Shown here piece after piece: positions 22,998 to 31,180 of a DNA stretch of 38,731 nt (positions are counted from its first letter, which is position 1; each line of letters begins with the position of its first letter). Below the pieces are notes generated by a model. The model was given only the letters and a program-made list of their open reading frames with translations, did no database searches and was not told where the DNA came from. The stretch covers positions 1-38,731 of the forward strand of contig CAYYNB010000043.1 of NCBI GenBank assembly GCA_964472565.1. Direction: 5' to 3'. A program made the translations under genes and the position numbers. This DNA is from DATAMF01 sp964472565 (GTDB taxonomy: Bacteria; Chloroflexota; Anaerolineae; Aggregatilineales; Aggregatilineaceae).

Positions 22998-23245
22998 CGC
23001 ACGCCTCCCGCTGGCTGCGTGTATTTCAGATGCTTATTTAGACGCATTGTAAACCCGTTTGGTTCCCAGCAGATGACCGCTACCTGACGCTCACTCTGCT
23101 GCCTCTCTACTTATAACCCATTTTACAGGATGCACGGGGAGTCCAGTCACCTAATTATGAGGGGTTCAACAGGAAGTCTGTCCTCTTTCGTCTTGAGCCA
23201 AGCTGTGTTATGCTGCATCTATAAACAGTGTGTGGACAATGAACG
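22998..23245. other. Divergent intergenic region
   Basis: About 250 bases between two divergent genes. A TACAAT on the minus strand (plus 23046-23051) is a possible -10 for the small gene. No start on the plus side stands out and no hairpin is clear. Confidence 0.35.
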
Positions 23246-23785
23246 ATGATTGATGATAATACGCCGCTTTCACGGGCTGCGGTGCTTGGCAGTCCGCTTT
23301 CCAAACTTTCACGCGGCATGAAAAACGTGATCCGCCGCGCGCGGATTGAACATCTGTCGGGCGAACTGCTGCGTTTAGCCCAGTTGCAGCGGCTGCCCGT
23401 CCCGGTGGAAGAATTACTCACCAGCCCGCCGCTCGACCTGTGGACGCTGCCCTATGACCCGCCGTCCGATTATCCCACCGCCCTGCCGCAGTCACCGGAG
23501 GGCCGGATGGACATCGCGCGGGCCATTGCGCGCCTCGTGGCAGAAAGCCGCTGGGAAATGTGCCACAAGCTGCTCGGAGATAAGCCGCTCTCAGAGTACG
23601 AAGTGGATGTCTTCGCTGCCGCGCTGCTGCTCCCCACCGCGCTGCTGGCCGGAATCAATGAACGCCAGCGGACCCCGAACAACGTTGCCCTGCTGTTCCA
23701 GGTACCCCTGGCGTATGCCGTCACTCGTTTAGCAGAATTAGGGTATCTGCGCGACATGGAACGCTACGAATCCGAAATGTTATGA
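23246..23785 (+). CDS. ImmA/IrrE-like protein without the zinc motif
   Basis: A 179-residue protein whose C-terminal half, 'E..VDVFAAALLLPTALL.G' followed by 'NNVALLFQVPLAYAVTRLAELGY', is strongly like the end of ImmA/IrrE metallopeptidases. In active members this block follows an HExxH motif. Here the corresponding stretch ('ARAIARLVAESRW') has no His-Glu pair, so the protein is probably inactive as a protease and may bind a regulator instead. An N-terminal basic region of about 30 residues precedes it. ATG 23246 has only a weak ribosome site. Its stop overlaps the tail of the convergent GNAT gene by six bases. No HTH partner gene, as is usual for ImmA, is adjacent. Confidence 0.65.
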   Translation: MIDDNTPLSRAAVLGSPLSKLSRGMKNVIRRARIEHLSGELLRLAQLQRLPVPVEELLTSPPLDLWTLPYDPPSDYPTALPQSPEGRMDIARAIARLVAESRWEMCHKLLGDKPLSEYEVDVFAAALLLPTALLAGINERQRTPNNVALLFQVPLAYAVTRLAELGYLRDMERYESEML

Positions 23786-24658
23786 TGCCAACGCCTTCGA
23801 CAGCACCACCGTAGACGACACCACGCGAAACCCAACCGCTGCCGCCGTCCGCTGCATTGCCACATTATCCCGTCCGGTGCCCAGCCGCGCGGTGTCCATC
23901 CCACGCGCCCGGAGCAGTTCCATTCCGGCCAGCATCAGCGCTTTCGCCAACCCCTGCCGCTGATAGTCGGGATGGGTCGCTATCGGATCGGTATAACCAT
24001 CGTGACACCCGCTCAGTTCATTCTCTTCCGGGCTGATATAACACATGCAGTACGCCGCCAGCCGGCCATCCGGCGCAACCGCCACCAGATCGAGTTCACG
24101 GTCATAGGTTGGCGTGCGCATCATCGACAGGCGGTATTCCACCGTCATATTTTCGGTACCCCACGCCGCGCGGTGCAGCGTGACATGGGCCTCGACTTCT
24201 TCTTCGCCTGCGATAGGCCGGATCGTGAATCCCGGCGGCAGCACGGGAGCCGGAAGCGGATCGAGCAAGGACCGGCTCATGAACACCCCACCCTCATCCA
24301 GCCGGGTGAATCCGAGTGCTTCCAGCGCCGCCAGGCGGCTGAGATCATCTTCCCGGCAGCTCAGATCGAGCGACGGCCACCCGGCCCGCCGGGCGTCTGC
24401 TTCCGCCCACGCTAACATCTCCCCTTCGAGCTCAGGCGCGCCCTCATAGGCCAGACTTCCGTCATCCAGCAGCGCATAGCCCAGCAGCGTCCCGTGCTCA
24501 TCCTCCCACAGGCAGGTGTGTTCCTGGATCGCAGCGACACCCAGCATTTCTTGCAGATCGATGACACTTGGAAAGTCCGTGATACGAGCGGGAGGACGCT
24601 GTTTCACCAGCGCCAGAATGAGTTCCTGGTCATCGTGGTAGGGTCGTGCAGTAGTCAT
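23780..24658 (-). CDS. GNAT acetyltransferase (fifth in the window)
   Basis: A 292-residue protein. The C-terminal half is a GNAT domain with motif A 'THPDYQRQGLAKALM' and a late 'DNVAMQRTAAAVGF' segment. The N-terminal half resembles a second, motif-poor GNAT domain ('LLGYALLDDGSLAYEG' and 'LEALGFTRL'), and the two are joined by 'LPPGFTIRPI', the same type of linker as in the operon at 12226-15884. ATG 24658 is chosen for the GGAGG seven bases upstream; the open frame continues to 24847 but without a ribosome site. It is separate from the GNAT operon but probably a distant paralogue. Confidence 0.85.
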   Translation of the reverse strand: MTTARPYHDDQELILALVKQRPPARITDFPSVIDLQEMLGVAAIQEHTCLWEDEHGTLLGYALLDDGSLAYEGAPELEGEMLAWAEADARRAGWPSLDLSCREDDLSRLAALEALGFTRLDEGGVFMSRSLLDPLPAPVLPPGFTIRPIAGEEEVEAHVTLHRAAWGTENMTVEYRLSMMRTPTYDRELDLVAVAPDGRLAAYCMCYISPEENELSGCHDGYTDPIATHPDYQRQGLAKALMLAGMELLRARGMDTARLGTGRDNVAMQRTAAAVGFRVVSSTVVLSKALAS

Positions 24659-24778
24659 AAAGTACCTCCGGCAAACGGTTAAATAAAGTTCATTATATCC
24701 GCAAAGTACTATTTCCTGGCAGCCCAGTCTGGCGTATTCTTGAGCACAAGTAAGCACTATCTTAAAGGTTATGCCGGA

Positions 24779-25303
24779 ATGCTGAACGTGACTGAGCGTA
24801 CTAAAATATGCCCCCAGTGTCGAACTGAAAACGGCGATAGCCTTCAAAGATGCACGCGTTGTGGAACCCCCCTCCCTCCCACAACGCGTCCGCTTGTCCT
24901 TCAGAACCTGACTTCGGAATTAGCCGAAAGTGTCGCCCGCAAACTGCCCGACGGAAAAATACTGTCCGTCAGCAGTAAGGACATCGTCCTTTACATTCTC
25001 GACTACAGCGAAGCCCTGGTTTTTAAATCGAGCGACCCGGTTATTCTGGGTCGCAACGCGCCCGGCGGTCACGCCACGCCGGGCGACTTGACGCGCTATG
25101 GGGCCTATTCGATGGGCGTCTCGCGCCAGCATGCCGAAATCCGCTACACCGAACAAGGCTATACGATTCAAGACCTGGGCAGCGCCAACGGCACCTGGAT
25201 CAATGAAAAACGCCTGCCGCCGCGCCAACCCGCCCCCCTCAAACACGGCGATATGCTGTGGCTCGGCCAGTTGATCGTGATGATCTACCTGTCTAAAGAC
25301 TAA
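24779..25303 (+). CDS. Zinc-ribbon/FHA-domain protein
   Basis: A 174-residue protein with two parts. Residues about 11-29 form a zinc ribbon: Cys-Pro-x-Cys, ten to twelve residues, then Cys-Thr-Arg-Cys. The C-terminal half is a forkhead-associated domain with 'ILGRN', 'VSRQHAEIRY', 'IQDLGSANGTWINEKRL', where the Arg, Ser, His and Asn-Gly residues bind phosphothreonine. The protein would therefore read Ser/Thr phosphorylation, but no kinase gene is nearby. ATG 24779 is preceded by AAAGG ten bases upstream; a TTG at 24740 is in frame. It is divergent from the GNAT gene. Confidence 0.85.
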   Translation: MLNVTERTKICPQCRTENGDSLQRCTRCGTPLPPTTRPLVLQNLTSELAESVARKLPDGKILSVSSKDIVLYILDYSEALVFKSSDPVILGRNAPGGHATPGDLTRYGAYSMGVSRQHAEIRYTEQGYTIQDLGSANGTWINEKRLPPRQPAPLKHGDMLWLGQLIVMIYLSKD

Positions 25304-25338
25304 CCGCCAATTCTCCCCTACATCCGGCGGGGCTTGTG

Positions 25339-25347
25339 TGCTACAAT
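25339..25347 (+). promoter_or_regulatory. Extended -10 promoter for a leaderless yhhQ transcript
   Basis: TGCTACAAT, a TGn-extended -10, ends seven bases before the ATG at 25355. Transcription would begin at or next to the A of ATG, giving a leaderless mRNA. No ribosome site is seen before the ATG, which is consistent. Confidence 0.5.
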
Positions 25348-25354
25348 TCCGCGC

Positions 25355-26068
25355 ATGCAAAACAACAAAACCTATCATTACTATGATCTCATCATGGCGC
25401 TGTTTGTCACGGTCCTGCTCATCAGCAACCTGTTAAGCAGCGCGAAGATTATCGACCTGAAGATGAGCCTCGGCCCGATTGCGCTCGCCTTCGACGCTGG
25501 AACGCTCGTTTTTCCGATCAGCTACATCTTCGGCGACGTGTTAACCGAAGTCTACGGCTACAAGCGCTCCCGGCGTGTGATCTGGGCCGGATTCGGCGCG
25601 AATGTACTGTTGGCCTTTTTCGTCTGGGTGGCTGCCGTGCTCCCCGGCGAATCCGAATGGCAGGGTTACGCCGGGCAGGAAGCCTACGATGCCATTCTCG
25701 GCAGCATCAGCGGTTTGATCGTCGCCAGCATGGTCGCCTACTTCCTGGGCGAGTTCTCCAACAGCTACGTGCTGGCCCGCCTCAAGGTGCTCACGGATGG
25801 CCGCTGGTTGTGGTCGCGCACCATCGGCAGCACCCTCGTCGGGCAGGCCGTGGATACCACCGTGTTTACGCTGATTGCAACCGCGCTCGGCGTCTTTGCG
25901 CCCAGCTTGCTGCTCTCGCTGATCGTCACCAATTACATCCTCAAAGTGAGCTTTGAAGCCCTCCTCACACCCCTCACCTACCGGGTCGTGAATCTGCTCA
26001 AAGCCGCCGAACACGAGGATTATTACGACCGCCATACGGACTTTAATCCGTTTAAGTTGAGTGTATAA
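25355..26068 (+). CDS. yhhQ: Queuosine precursor transporter (YhhQ/VUT family)
   Basis: A 237-residue inner-membrane protein of the YhhQ (DUF165, VUT) family, which imports the 7-deazaguanine precursor of queuosine for tRNA modification. Six or so hydrophobic segments are visible, and family phrases occur: 'LLISNLLSSAKI', 'FPISYIFGDVLTEVYGY', 'RR.IW.GFGAN', 'GEFSNSYVLA', and 'STLVGQAVDTTVF'. ATG 25355 has no ribosome site but sits just after a -10 box. The stop is separated from the era start by one base, so the two genes are cotranscribed. No other queuosine gene is in the window, so salvage only is suggested. Confidence 0.9.
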   Translation: MQNNKTYHYYDLIMALFVTVLLISNLLSSAKIIDLKMSLGPIALAFDAGTLVFPISYIFGDVLTEVYGYKRSRRVIWAGFGANVLLAFFVWVAAVLPGESEWQGYAGQEAYDAILGSISGLIVASMVAYFLGEFSNSYVLARLKVLTDGRWLWSRTIGSTLVGQAVDTTVFTLIATALGVFAPSLLLSLIVTNYILKVSFEALLTPLTYRVVNLLKAAEHEDYYDRHTDFNPFKLSV

Positions 26069-26069
26069 C

Positions 26070-26999
26070 ATGACAGACGAACTCGAAGCACAGCCTGTTC
26101 CCGCCGGTCATAAAAGCGGCTTTGTCGCCGTCGTTGGCCGTCCCAATGTGGGCAAATCAACCCTGATGAATGCCATCTTAGGCGAGAAGATCGCCATTGT
26201 CAGCCCCAAGCCGCAGACAACCCGCATCCGCCAGTTGGGGATTTATACGCGCGACGATGTGCAGATCATTTTTGTGGACACCCCCGGCATCCATGAAGCG
26301 CGTACCAAGCTGGGCGAGTTTATGGTGGGTGTCGCGGTGGATGCGCTGCGCGACGCGGACCTGATCCTCTTTCTGGTCGATGTCAGCGCCCCGCCCCACG
26401 ACGAAGATCGCCGCATTATCGATCTCATCCAGCAGGCCGGAAACGTCACGCTGATGGTGCTCAACAAAACCGATCTCGCCAATGAGGAAGTGCTGTCCGC
26501 CAACCGCGAAACATTCCACACCCTGCTGCCCGGCGCGGAGATGGTCACCACGTCCGCCAAACTCGGCCAGGGCGTAAACGATGTGATGGAGCGGATTATC
26601 GCCCGGCTGCCCGAAGGCCCGCGTTATTATCCCGAAGATCAGCTTTCCGATACCGCCGTGCGCGACATTGCGGCGGAAATTGTGCGCGAAAAAGTGCTGC
26701 TCAACCTGGAAGAAGAAGTGCCGCACGGCGTCGTGACCGTCACCGAGGAATTCAAAGAGCGCAGCGCCGAACTGACCTATATCGGCGTGACGGTCTATGT
26801 CGAGCGCGACTCCCACAAAGGCATTGTGATCGGCAAGGGCGGCAAAATGCTCAAAACGATCAGCCAGCAGGCGCGCGTCGAACTGGAAAATTTTCTAGGC
26901 ACGAAGGTCTATCTCGAACTGTGGGTCAAGGTCCTGAAGAACTGGCGTAAAGATGAAACGCTGCTGCGCCGTCTGGGCTACCGGCTCTCCCGCGACTGA
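26070..26999 (+). CDS. era: GTPase Era
   Basis: A 309-residue GTPase that binds 16S rRNA and helps assemble the 30S subunit at the membrane. The GTPase motifs are in order: G1 'GRPNVGKST', G2 'TTR', G3 'DTPGIH', G4 'NKTD', G5 'TSAK'. The C-terminal KH RNA-binding domain has 'GIVIGKGGKMLKTI'. Length fits the family. ATG 26070 comes one base after the yhhQ stop; there is only a weak site in the end of yhhQ, so translational coupling is likely. A bidirectional terminator follows. Together with nusA, rbfA and infB in this window it strengthens a ribosome-assembly theme. Confidence 0.97.
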   Translation: MTDELEAQPVPAGHKSGFVAVVGRPNVGKSTLMNAILGEKIAIVSPKPQTTRIRQLGIYTRDDVQIIFVDTPGIHEARTKLGEFMVGVAVDALRDADLILFLVDVSAPPHDEDRRIIDLIQQAGNVTLMVLNKTDLANEEVLSANRETFHTLLPGAEMVTTSAKLGQGVNDVMERIIARLPEGPRYYPEDQLSDTAVRDIAAEIVREKVLLNLEEEVPHGVVTVTEEFKERSAELTYIGVTVYVERDSHKGIVIGKGGKMLKTISQQARVELENFLGTKVYLELWVKVLKNWRKDETLLRRLGYRLSRD

Positions 27000-27001
27000 T
27001 C

Positions 27002-27034
27002 AAAAAAAATCCCTCCACTGACAACGGAGGGATT
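27002..27034 (-). terminator. Bidirectional terminator between era and the flavin oxidoreductase
   Basis: AATCCCTCC (27008-27016) and GGAGGGATT (27026-27034) form a perfect nine-base-pair stem. On the minus strand it is followed by a run of eight T (plus 27002-27009), ideal for ending the long minus-strand operon. On the plus strand a looser T-rich tail may also serve era. Confidence 0.85.
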
Positions 27035-27037
27035 AAC

Positions 27038-27916
27038 TTATTTTGCTGGTTTCGGCGGCCCCTGTACGATCCGCTCGCGCATGGCTTCCAGCGGCCAGCG
27101 GCCCCAATCCCCGCCGAACATCTGCGGCATCATGTGTTCCAGCCACCACGTCGCGCCCGCCGCCTCAAATTGAGCCGCCCGCGCTGCCCATTCGTTCTTC
27201 GTCTCCGCCGCGCCGCGAATGCCCCGGTATACAATATCATACGCTCCGGCTGCGCCTGTCTGCTGGCGAATTTCTGTAACATAAGTCGCGGCAGCCGTAA
27301 ATTCGTCCAGCGTCCCGACACCGCCCGCCGAAAACAGCGGAAATGCGCCATCCCACCGGGCCGCGCGTTTCATCGGCTTGGTATGCGGCCAATAGCCCGC
27401 CACCCATACCGGAATCCGCGGCTGTTGGATCGCGCACGGCTGGAAAACCGCATCCTTGACGTGATAATACTGCCCCTCGTAGCTGAACGCTTCGCCGCTC
27501 CACAGGCCGTTCAGCACGTCGAGTCCCTCGTCCAGCATCGCCCCGCGCGCTTTGGGATCCGTCTCTTCGGCAAAATGATCCCATTCATCCGCGCGCCCGC
27601 TGCCCAGTCCGACGCTGAAAATCATCCGCCCATTGCTGAGACGGTCCAGCGAGACGGTTTCCCGCGCCAGCTTCCAGGGCCGCCGCCGGGGAATCGGCGT
27701 GACGAGTGCGCCGATCTTCACGCGTTCGGTCTGCATGGCAATCGCCGCCAGCGCCACCCAGGGATCACACGCATCAATGGCCTGGTCGCGCCCCACGATA
27801 TGATCCCAGATGAAAAACCCATCCCAGCCCGCGCGTTCGGCATCCTGCGCCAGCGCGGCGAGTGTCCGCACATCACTGTACGGGCCAAAGATCGGAACAT
27901 ATACGCCGAATAACAT
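27038..27916 (-). CDS. LLM-class flavin-dependent oxidoreductase
   Basis: A 292-residue enzyme of the luciferase-like monooxygenase superfamily, using FMN or F420. The TIM-barrel features seen are 'AERAGWDGFFIWDH' near residue 27, 'VKIGALVTPIPRRRPWKLARE' type strands for cofactor binding, 'GRMIFSVGLGSG', and 'RIPVWVAGYWP'. The substrate is not decided; F420 use is possible but no F420 gene is nearby. It starts 15 bases after ribF, and AAGGGA serves as a ribosome site, so it is the last gene of the operon. Its place beside the FAD/FMN synthase gene hints at flavin use, but this is inference. Confidence 0.85.
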   Translation of the reverse strand: MLFGVYVPIFGPYSDVRTLAALAQDAERAGWDGFFIWDHIVGRDQAIDACDPWVALAAIAMQTERVKIGALVTPIPRRRPWKLARETVSLDRLSNGRMIFSVGLGSGRADEWDHFAEETDPKARGAMLDEGLDVLNGLWSGEAFSYEGQYYHVKDAVFQPCAIQQPRIPVWVAGYWPHTKPMKRAARWDGAFPLFSAGGVGTLDEFTAAATYVTEIRQQTGAAGAYDIVYRGIRGAAETKNEWAARAAQFEAAGATWWLEHMMPQMFGGDWGRWPLEAMRERIVQGPPKPAK

Positions 27917-27931
27917 GCTGATCCCTTTCGT

Positions 27932-28867
27932 TCACGAATTGCCCAGGATTTTGCCGCTCAGCAGCGCCCGCCCCCGCTCGACATCACGGTGAATCTGAGC
28001 CACCAATTCCTCGACGCTGTCATATTTCAGCTCAGGACGCAGGCGCGCCACAAAGTCAAAGGCCAGCACACGGCCATAAATATCGCGGTCAAAATCCAGC
28101 AGATGCGCCTCAACGCGCACATCCTTACCGCCAAACGTCGGACGAAGGCCAACATTGGCAACAGACATAAACGTCTCGCCATCGAGATACGCCCAGCCAG
28201 CATAAATGCCATTTTCCGGCAGCACCTGTTCGACCCACACATCGACATTCGCCGTCGGAAAGCCAATCGTCCGTCCGCGCCCCTCGCCATGCACCACTTC
28301 GCCCGCCAGTTGGTAGGGGCGTCCCAGCCATTCCGCCGCCTGTTCCACGCGCCCCGCGTTCAGCGCCGCCCGGATTCCACTGCTGCTGATCATTTTGCCG
28401 TTGTTATCGTTTGTCACCGGTTCCACTACCTCAACATCAAAGCGCCCTTGCGCCCGCAAAAATTCCACATTCCCCTCGCGCTTATACCCCAGCGCAAAAT
28501 CCGGCCCGACCCACACGGATCGCAGCCGCAGATGGTTGACAAGCTGATCCACAAAATCCGCCGCCCGCACCTGCCGCACTGCGTCGTTAAAGGGGTGCGT
28601 GACCACCAGTTCGACGCCCAGTTCCCCCAGCAGCGCCGCGCGTTGGTCGGGTGTGGTCAGGTAATAGCGCCCTGTCGCCCGCCCCAGCACCACGTCAGGA
28701 TGCGGGAAAAATGTCAGCACAGCGGGGATGCAGTCTTGCTCGTGCGCGGCCTGAACCAGCCGCCGCAGCAAAAACTGGTGTCCCCGGTGAACACCATCAA
28801 ACATCCCCACCGCGACAATGGTGGGGGCAGCGGGTTGGGCCTCAGCCAATTGGTAGACGTGTTGCAT
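27932..28867 (-). CDS. ribF: Bifunctional riboflavin kinase/FAD synthetase
   Basis: A 311-residue enzyme making FMN from riboflavin and then FAD. The N-terminal adenylyltransferase half has 'VGMFDGVHRGHQ' and 'ISSSGIRAAL'; the C-terminal kinase half has 'GRGRTIGFPTAN', 'NGIYAGWAYL', 'VANVGLRPTF' and 'EAHLLDFDRDIYG'. Both active sites look intact. AAGGAG lies six bases before ATG 28867. In the classical nusA-infB-rbfA-truB-ribF arrangement it follows truB, as here, but a promoter in the 84-base gap may also give independent transcription. Confidence 0.96.
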   Translation of the reverse strand: MQHVYQLAEAQPAAPTIVAVGMFDGVHRGHQFLLRRLVQAAHEQDCIPAVLTFFPHPDVVLGRATGRYYLTTPDQRAALLGELGVELVVTHPFNDAVRQVRAADFVDQLVNHLRLRSVWVGPDFALGYKREGNVEFLRAQGRFDVEVVEPVTNDNNGKMISSSGIRAALNAGRVEQAAEWLGRPYQLAGEVVHGEGRGRTIGFPTANVDVWVEQVLPENGIYAGWAYLDGETFMSVANVGLRPTFGGKDVRVEAHLLDFDRDIYGRVLAFDFVARLRPELKYDSVEELVAQIHRDVERGRALLSGKILGNS

Positions 28868-28889
28868 AGTTCTCCTTCAAACCGCACCG

Positions 28890-28917
28890 ATTCTACAGGG
28901 ATCGAGCGAATGCGCAA
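28890..28917 (-). promoter_or_regulatory. Candidate internal promoter of ribF
   Basis: On the minus strand TTGCGC (28912-28917) and TAGAAT (28890-28895) are 16 bases apart, ahead of ribF. The -10 matches five of six consensus bases. Confidence 0.5.
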
Positions 28918-28951
28918 TGCTTCACCAGAGGGGATTATCGCAGTTTGAACC

Positions 28952-29830
28952 TTATTCCGCGAGGAAAACTTTTTCCGGCTTCCAGACCTCACCGCGCCGC
29001 TGGAGCACGGCCAGCAGTTGGCCCGCCGGATCATACGCCCGCGCGATCTCGCCGGGTATTTCGGCTAACTGGATCGCCATGCCCTGCCGGACGCGCAGCG
29101 CATCGACCACGCTCAACCGGACTTCTGCCGCCTGATACAACGCCATGTCGGGCGGCAGCAGATAATGCTGCCACGTCCCGTCCTGCATTGCGCTTTTGAG
29201 CGTTTCCCAATCCACCGCATTTTCGCGCGTAAACGGGCCGCTGGCTGTCCGTTCCAGCGCGACCAGATGCGCCCCCACACCCACCGCGCGCCCCACGTCA
29301 AACGCCAGGCTGCGGATATACGTCCCCGGCGAACACGCCACCTCGATCTCAAAATCGGGCGGTTCCCAGGCGGTCAGATCAAGGCGGTAGATCGTCACCG
29401 GACGCGCGGCGCGTTCGACTTCGCCGCCTGCCCGCGCGATCTCGTACAGTTTGCGCCCGCCCTGTTTGATCGCGCTGTACATCGGCGGCACCTGCTCAAT
29501 CTCGCCGCGAAACGCCGCCAAAACCTCATCCACCCGTGATCGCTCCACCGGGGCCGGATTTTCCGCTACGATCTGCCCTTCCGCGTCGTAGGTATCCGTT
29601 TCGATCCCCAGCCGCGCCCGCGCCCGGTACGTCTTGCGCGATTCCATCACATATTCGCTCAATCGCGTGGCCGGACCGAGGCCCAGCACGAGCACGCCCG
29701 CCGCCATCGGATCGAGCGTCCCGGCGTGCCCCACCTTTTTCACATGCGTGCCGCGCCGCACCGCTGCCACCAGATCATGGCTGGTCGGTCCCTTCGGCTT
29801 ATGAATGTTGAGCAGCCCAAATACGCCCAT
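28952..29830 (-). CDS. truB: tRNA pseudouridine(55) synthase
   Basis: A 292-residue enzyme that makes pseudouridine 55 in the T-arm of tRNA. The catalytic Asp is in 'GHAGTLDPMAAGVL' (about residue 40), and 'KPKGPTSHD', 'YR...LG..TDTYDAEG', 'QVPPMYSAIK.GG.KLYE.AR.G' and 'CS.GTYIRSL' are all typical. The C-terminal part is a PUA-like region. ATG 29830 shares its A with the nrnA stop (TGATG), so translation is coupled. This is the usual place of truB next to rbfA and ribF. Confidence 0.96.
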   Translation of the reverse strand: MGVFGLLNIHKPKGPTSHDLVAAVRRGTHVKKVGHAGTLDPMAAGVLVLGLGPATRLSEYVMESRKTYRARARLGIETDTYDAEGQIVAENPAPVERSRVDEVLAAFRGEIEQVPPMYSAIKQGGRKLYEIARAGGEVERAARPVTIYRLDLTAWEPPDFEIEVACSPGTYIRSLAFDVGRAVGVGAHLVALERTASGPFTRENAVDWETLKSAMQDGTWQHYLLPPDMALYQAAEVRLSVVDALRVRQGMAIQLAEIPGEIARAYDPAGQLLAVLQRRGEVWKPEKVFLAE

Positions 29831-30813
29831 CAATTCACCACCGGCGCACCCTGCCGGATCTCGGCCCTCAACATCTCGATCACGCGCGGCACCAGGATAT
29901 GCATGGCTTCCCCGCGCACCGTCGCCCCAGACGCCAGTTTATGCCCGCCGCCGCCCAGCTCCACCGCCACATTCGCCGTATCGAATCCCGGCACGGCGCG
30001 AAAGCCCAGTTCGATGTTGCCATCCGGCTTTTCTTTGAACACCGCCGCAATATATGCGTCTTCCACCTGGACCAGCATACTCACCAGCCCGCCGTCGTCC
30101 GCCTCCGTCATGCCAACGCTGCGATACATGTCCTGCGTAATCACCGCCCAGATGACGTGTTCTTCCAGTTGGACCGTCGGCAGCACTTTCGTCCATAATT
30201 GCAGGTCGGTGTACGATTTGCGATTCACCGTGCGCTGCACAACCTCCGACAGCGACCCGCCCGCGTCCATCAGGCGCTGCGCCTTGCCCAAGGTGTCAGC
30301 CGTGACATTATCCGTCCGGAAACACAGCGTATCCGTCACCAGCCCGGTCAGCAGACACAGCGCGCTGTCAGCCTCCAGCGCCACGCCCATCCGATCCATC
30401 CAATCCAGCACGCCTTCCGACGCGGCTACCGTCTGAATATCGACCAGATTCGCCTGCCCGAACAACGTATTCGTGCGGTGATGATCCAGGTTGATCAGCG
30501 GTGCGCCCGTTTGGAGCGCCGCCTGTCCCACCTGCCCCATCCGGCTCTCGTCGCCGCAGTCCACCGCAATGATCAAATCAGACACGGTCCCATCCAGGAG
30601 CGGGCGAACGGCTCCCGCCCCCGGCAAAAATTGCAGATCATGCGGCACGCCGCCATCGACCACAGCCGTAATGGTTTTACCGATGCGGCGCAGGCCATGC
30701 GCCAGCCCTAACATTGATCCTATCGCGTCGCCGTCGGGGTTGACATGCGTCAGGATGGTGATCGTGTGCGCCCCCGCAACCAGTTCGCCCGCCTGCTCCC
30801 AATCAAGCCTCAT
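29830..30813 (-). CDS. nrnA: Bifunctional oligoribonuclease/PAP phosphatase (NrnA type)
   Basis: A 327-residue DHH/DHHA1 phosphoesterase. The metal motifs are 'HVNPDGDAIGS' (residues 23-33), 'DCGDE' and 'DHH', and the C-terminal substrate-binding motif is 'GGGGHKLASG'. In other bacteria such proteins degrade short RNA oligonucleotides and remove the 3'-phosphate of pAp. ATG 30813 overlaps the end of rbfA by eleven bases, indicating translational coupling. The gene lies between rbfA and truB, a common order in Firmicutes and related groups. Confidence 0.93.
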   Translation of the reverse strand: MRLDWEQAGELVAGAHTITILTHVNPDGDAIGSMLGLAHGLRRIGKTITAVVDGGVPHDLQFLPGAGAVRPLLDGTVSDLIIAVDCGDESRMGQVGQAALQTGAPLINLDHHRTNTLFGQANLVDIQTVAASEGVLDWMDRMGVALEADSALCLLTGLVTDTLCFRTDNVTADTLGKAQRLMDAGGSLSEVVQRTVNRKSYTDLQLWTKVLPTVQLEEHVIWAVITQDMYRSVGMTEADDGGLVSMLVQVEDAYIAAVFKEKPDGNIELGFRAVPGFDTANVAVELGGGGHKLASGATVRGEAMHILVPRVIEMLRAEIRQGAPVVN

Positions 30814-31180
30814 CGTCGTCGTCCGGCTCCTCGTTAAGCGCTGGCTGCGGTTCTCGCTTCAACGCGTCCAGCAGATTATCAATCCGTTCACCCTGCTCCA
30901 TCGCCACATCCCAGTGAAAATGCAGATACGGCGTCTTGCGGAACCGGGTCCGCGCCGCCAGTTCGCGCCGCAAAAAACCCGCTGCCCGCGCCAACCCGTC
31001 CATCACTTCTTTTTTGTCTTCCATCGAATGTACGAAAATTTCCGCGTATTCAATCTCACGATCCACGCGGACTTCCGTCACGGTCACGGATGACAGCGCC
31101 GGATCAGTGACCTCGTTCATCAACAGCATGCTGATGATGTTATGGATCAAATGCGCCGCGCGTTCCTGTTTAATCGTCAT
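30803..31180 (-). CDS. rbfA: 30S ribosome-binding factor A
   Basis: A 125-residue protein with a single KH-like domain that helps mature the 16S rRNA 5' end. 'RAAHLIHNIISMLLMNEVTDPALSSVTVTEVRV' type patterns, 'A.IFVHSM', 'GFLRRELA.R..FR.TPYLHFHWD' and 'ERIDNLLDAL' are the family hallmarks. The C-terminus is an acidic tail (Glu-Pro-Asp-Asp-Asp-Asp-Glu-Ala). ATG 31180 is preceded by a GGAAGGTGG site and overlaps the epimerase stop as ATGA; the open frame further upstream lies inside the epimerase gene. Confidence 0.93.
   Translation of the reverse strand: MTIKQERAAHLIHNIISMLLMNEVTDPALSSVTVTEVRVDREIEYAEIFVHSMEDKKEVMDGLARAAGFLRRELAARTRFRKTPYLHFHWDVAMEQGERIDNLLDALKREPQPALNEEPDDDDEA

Noticed and set aside
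27989..28948. A 319-residue plus-strand frame across ribF
   Set aside because: It lies opposite an intact bifunctional ribF and has shadow-like composition.
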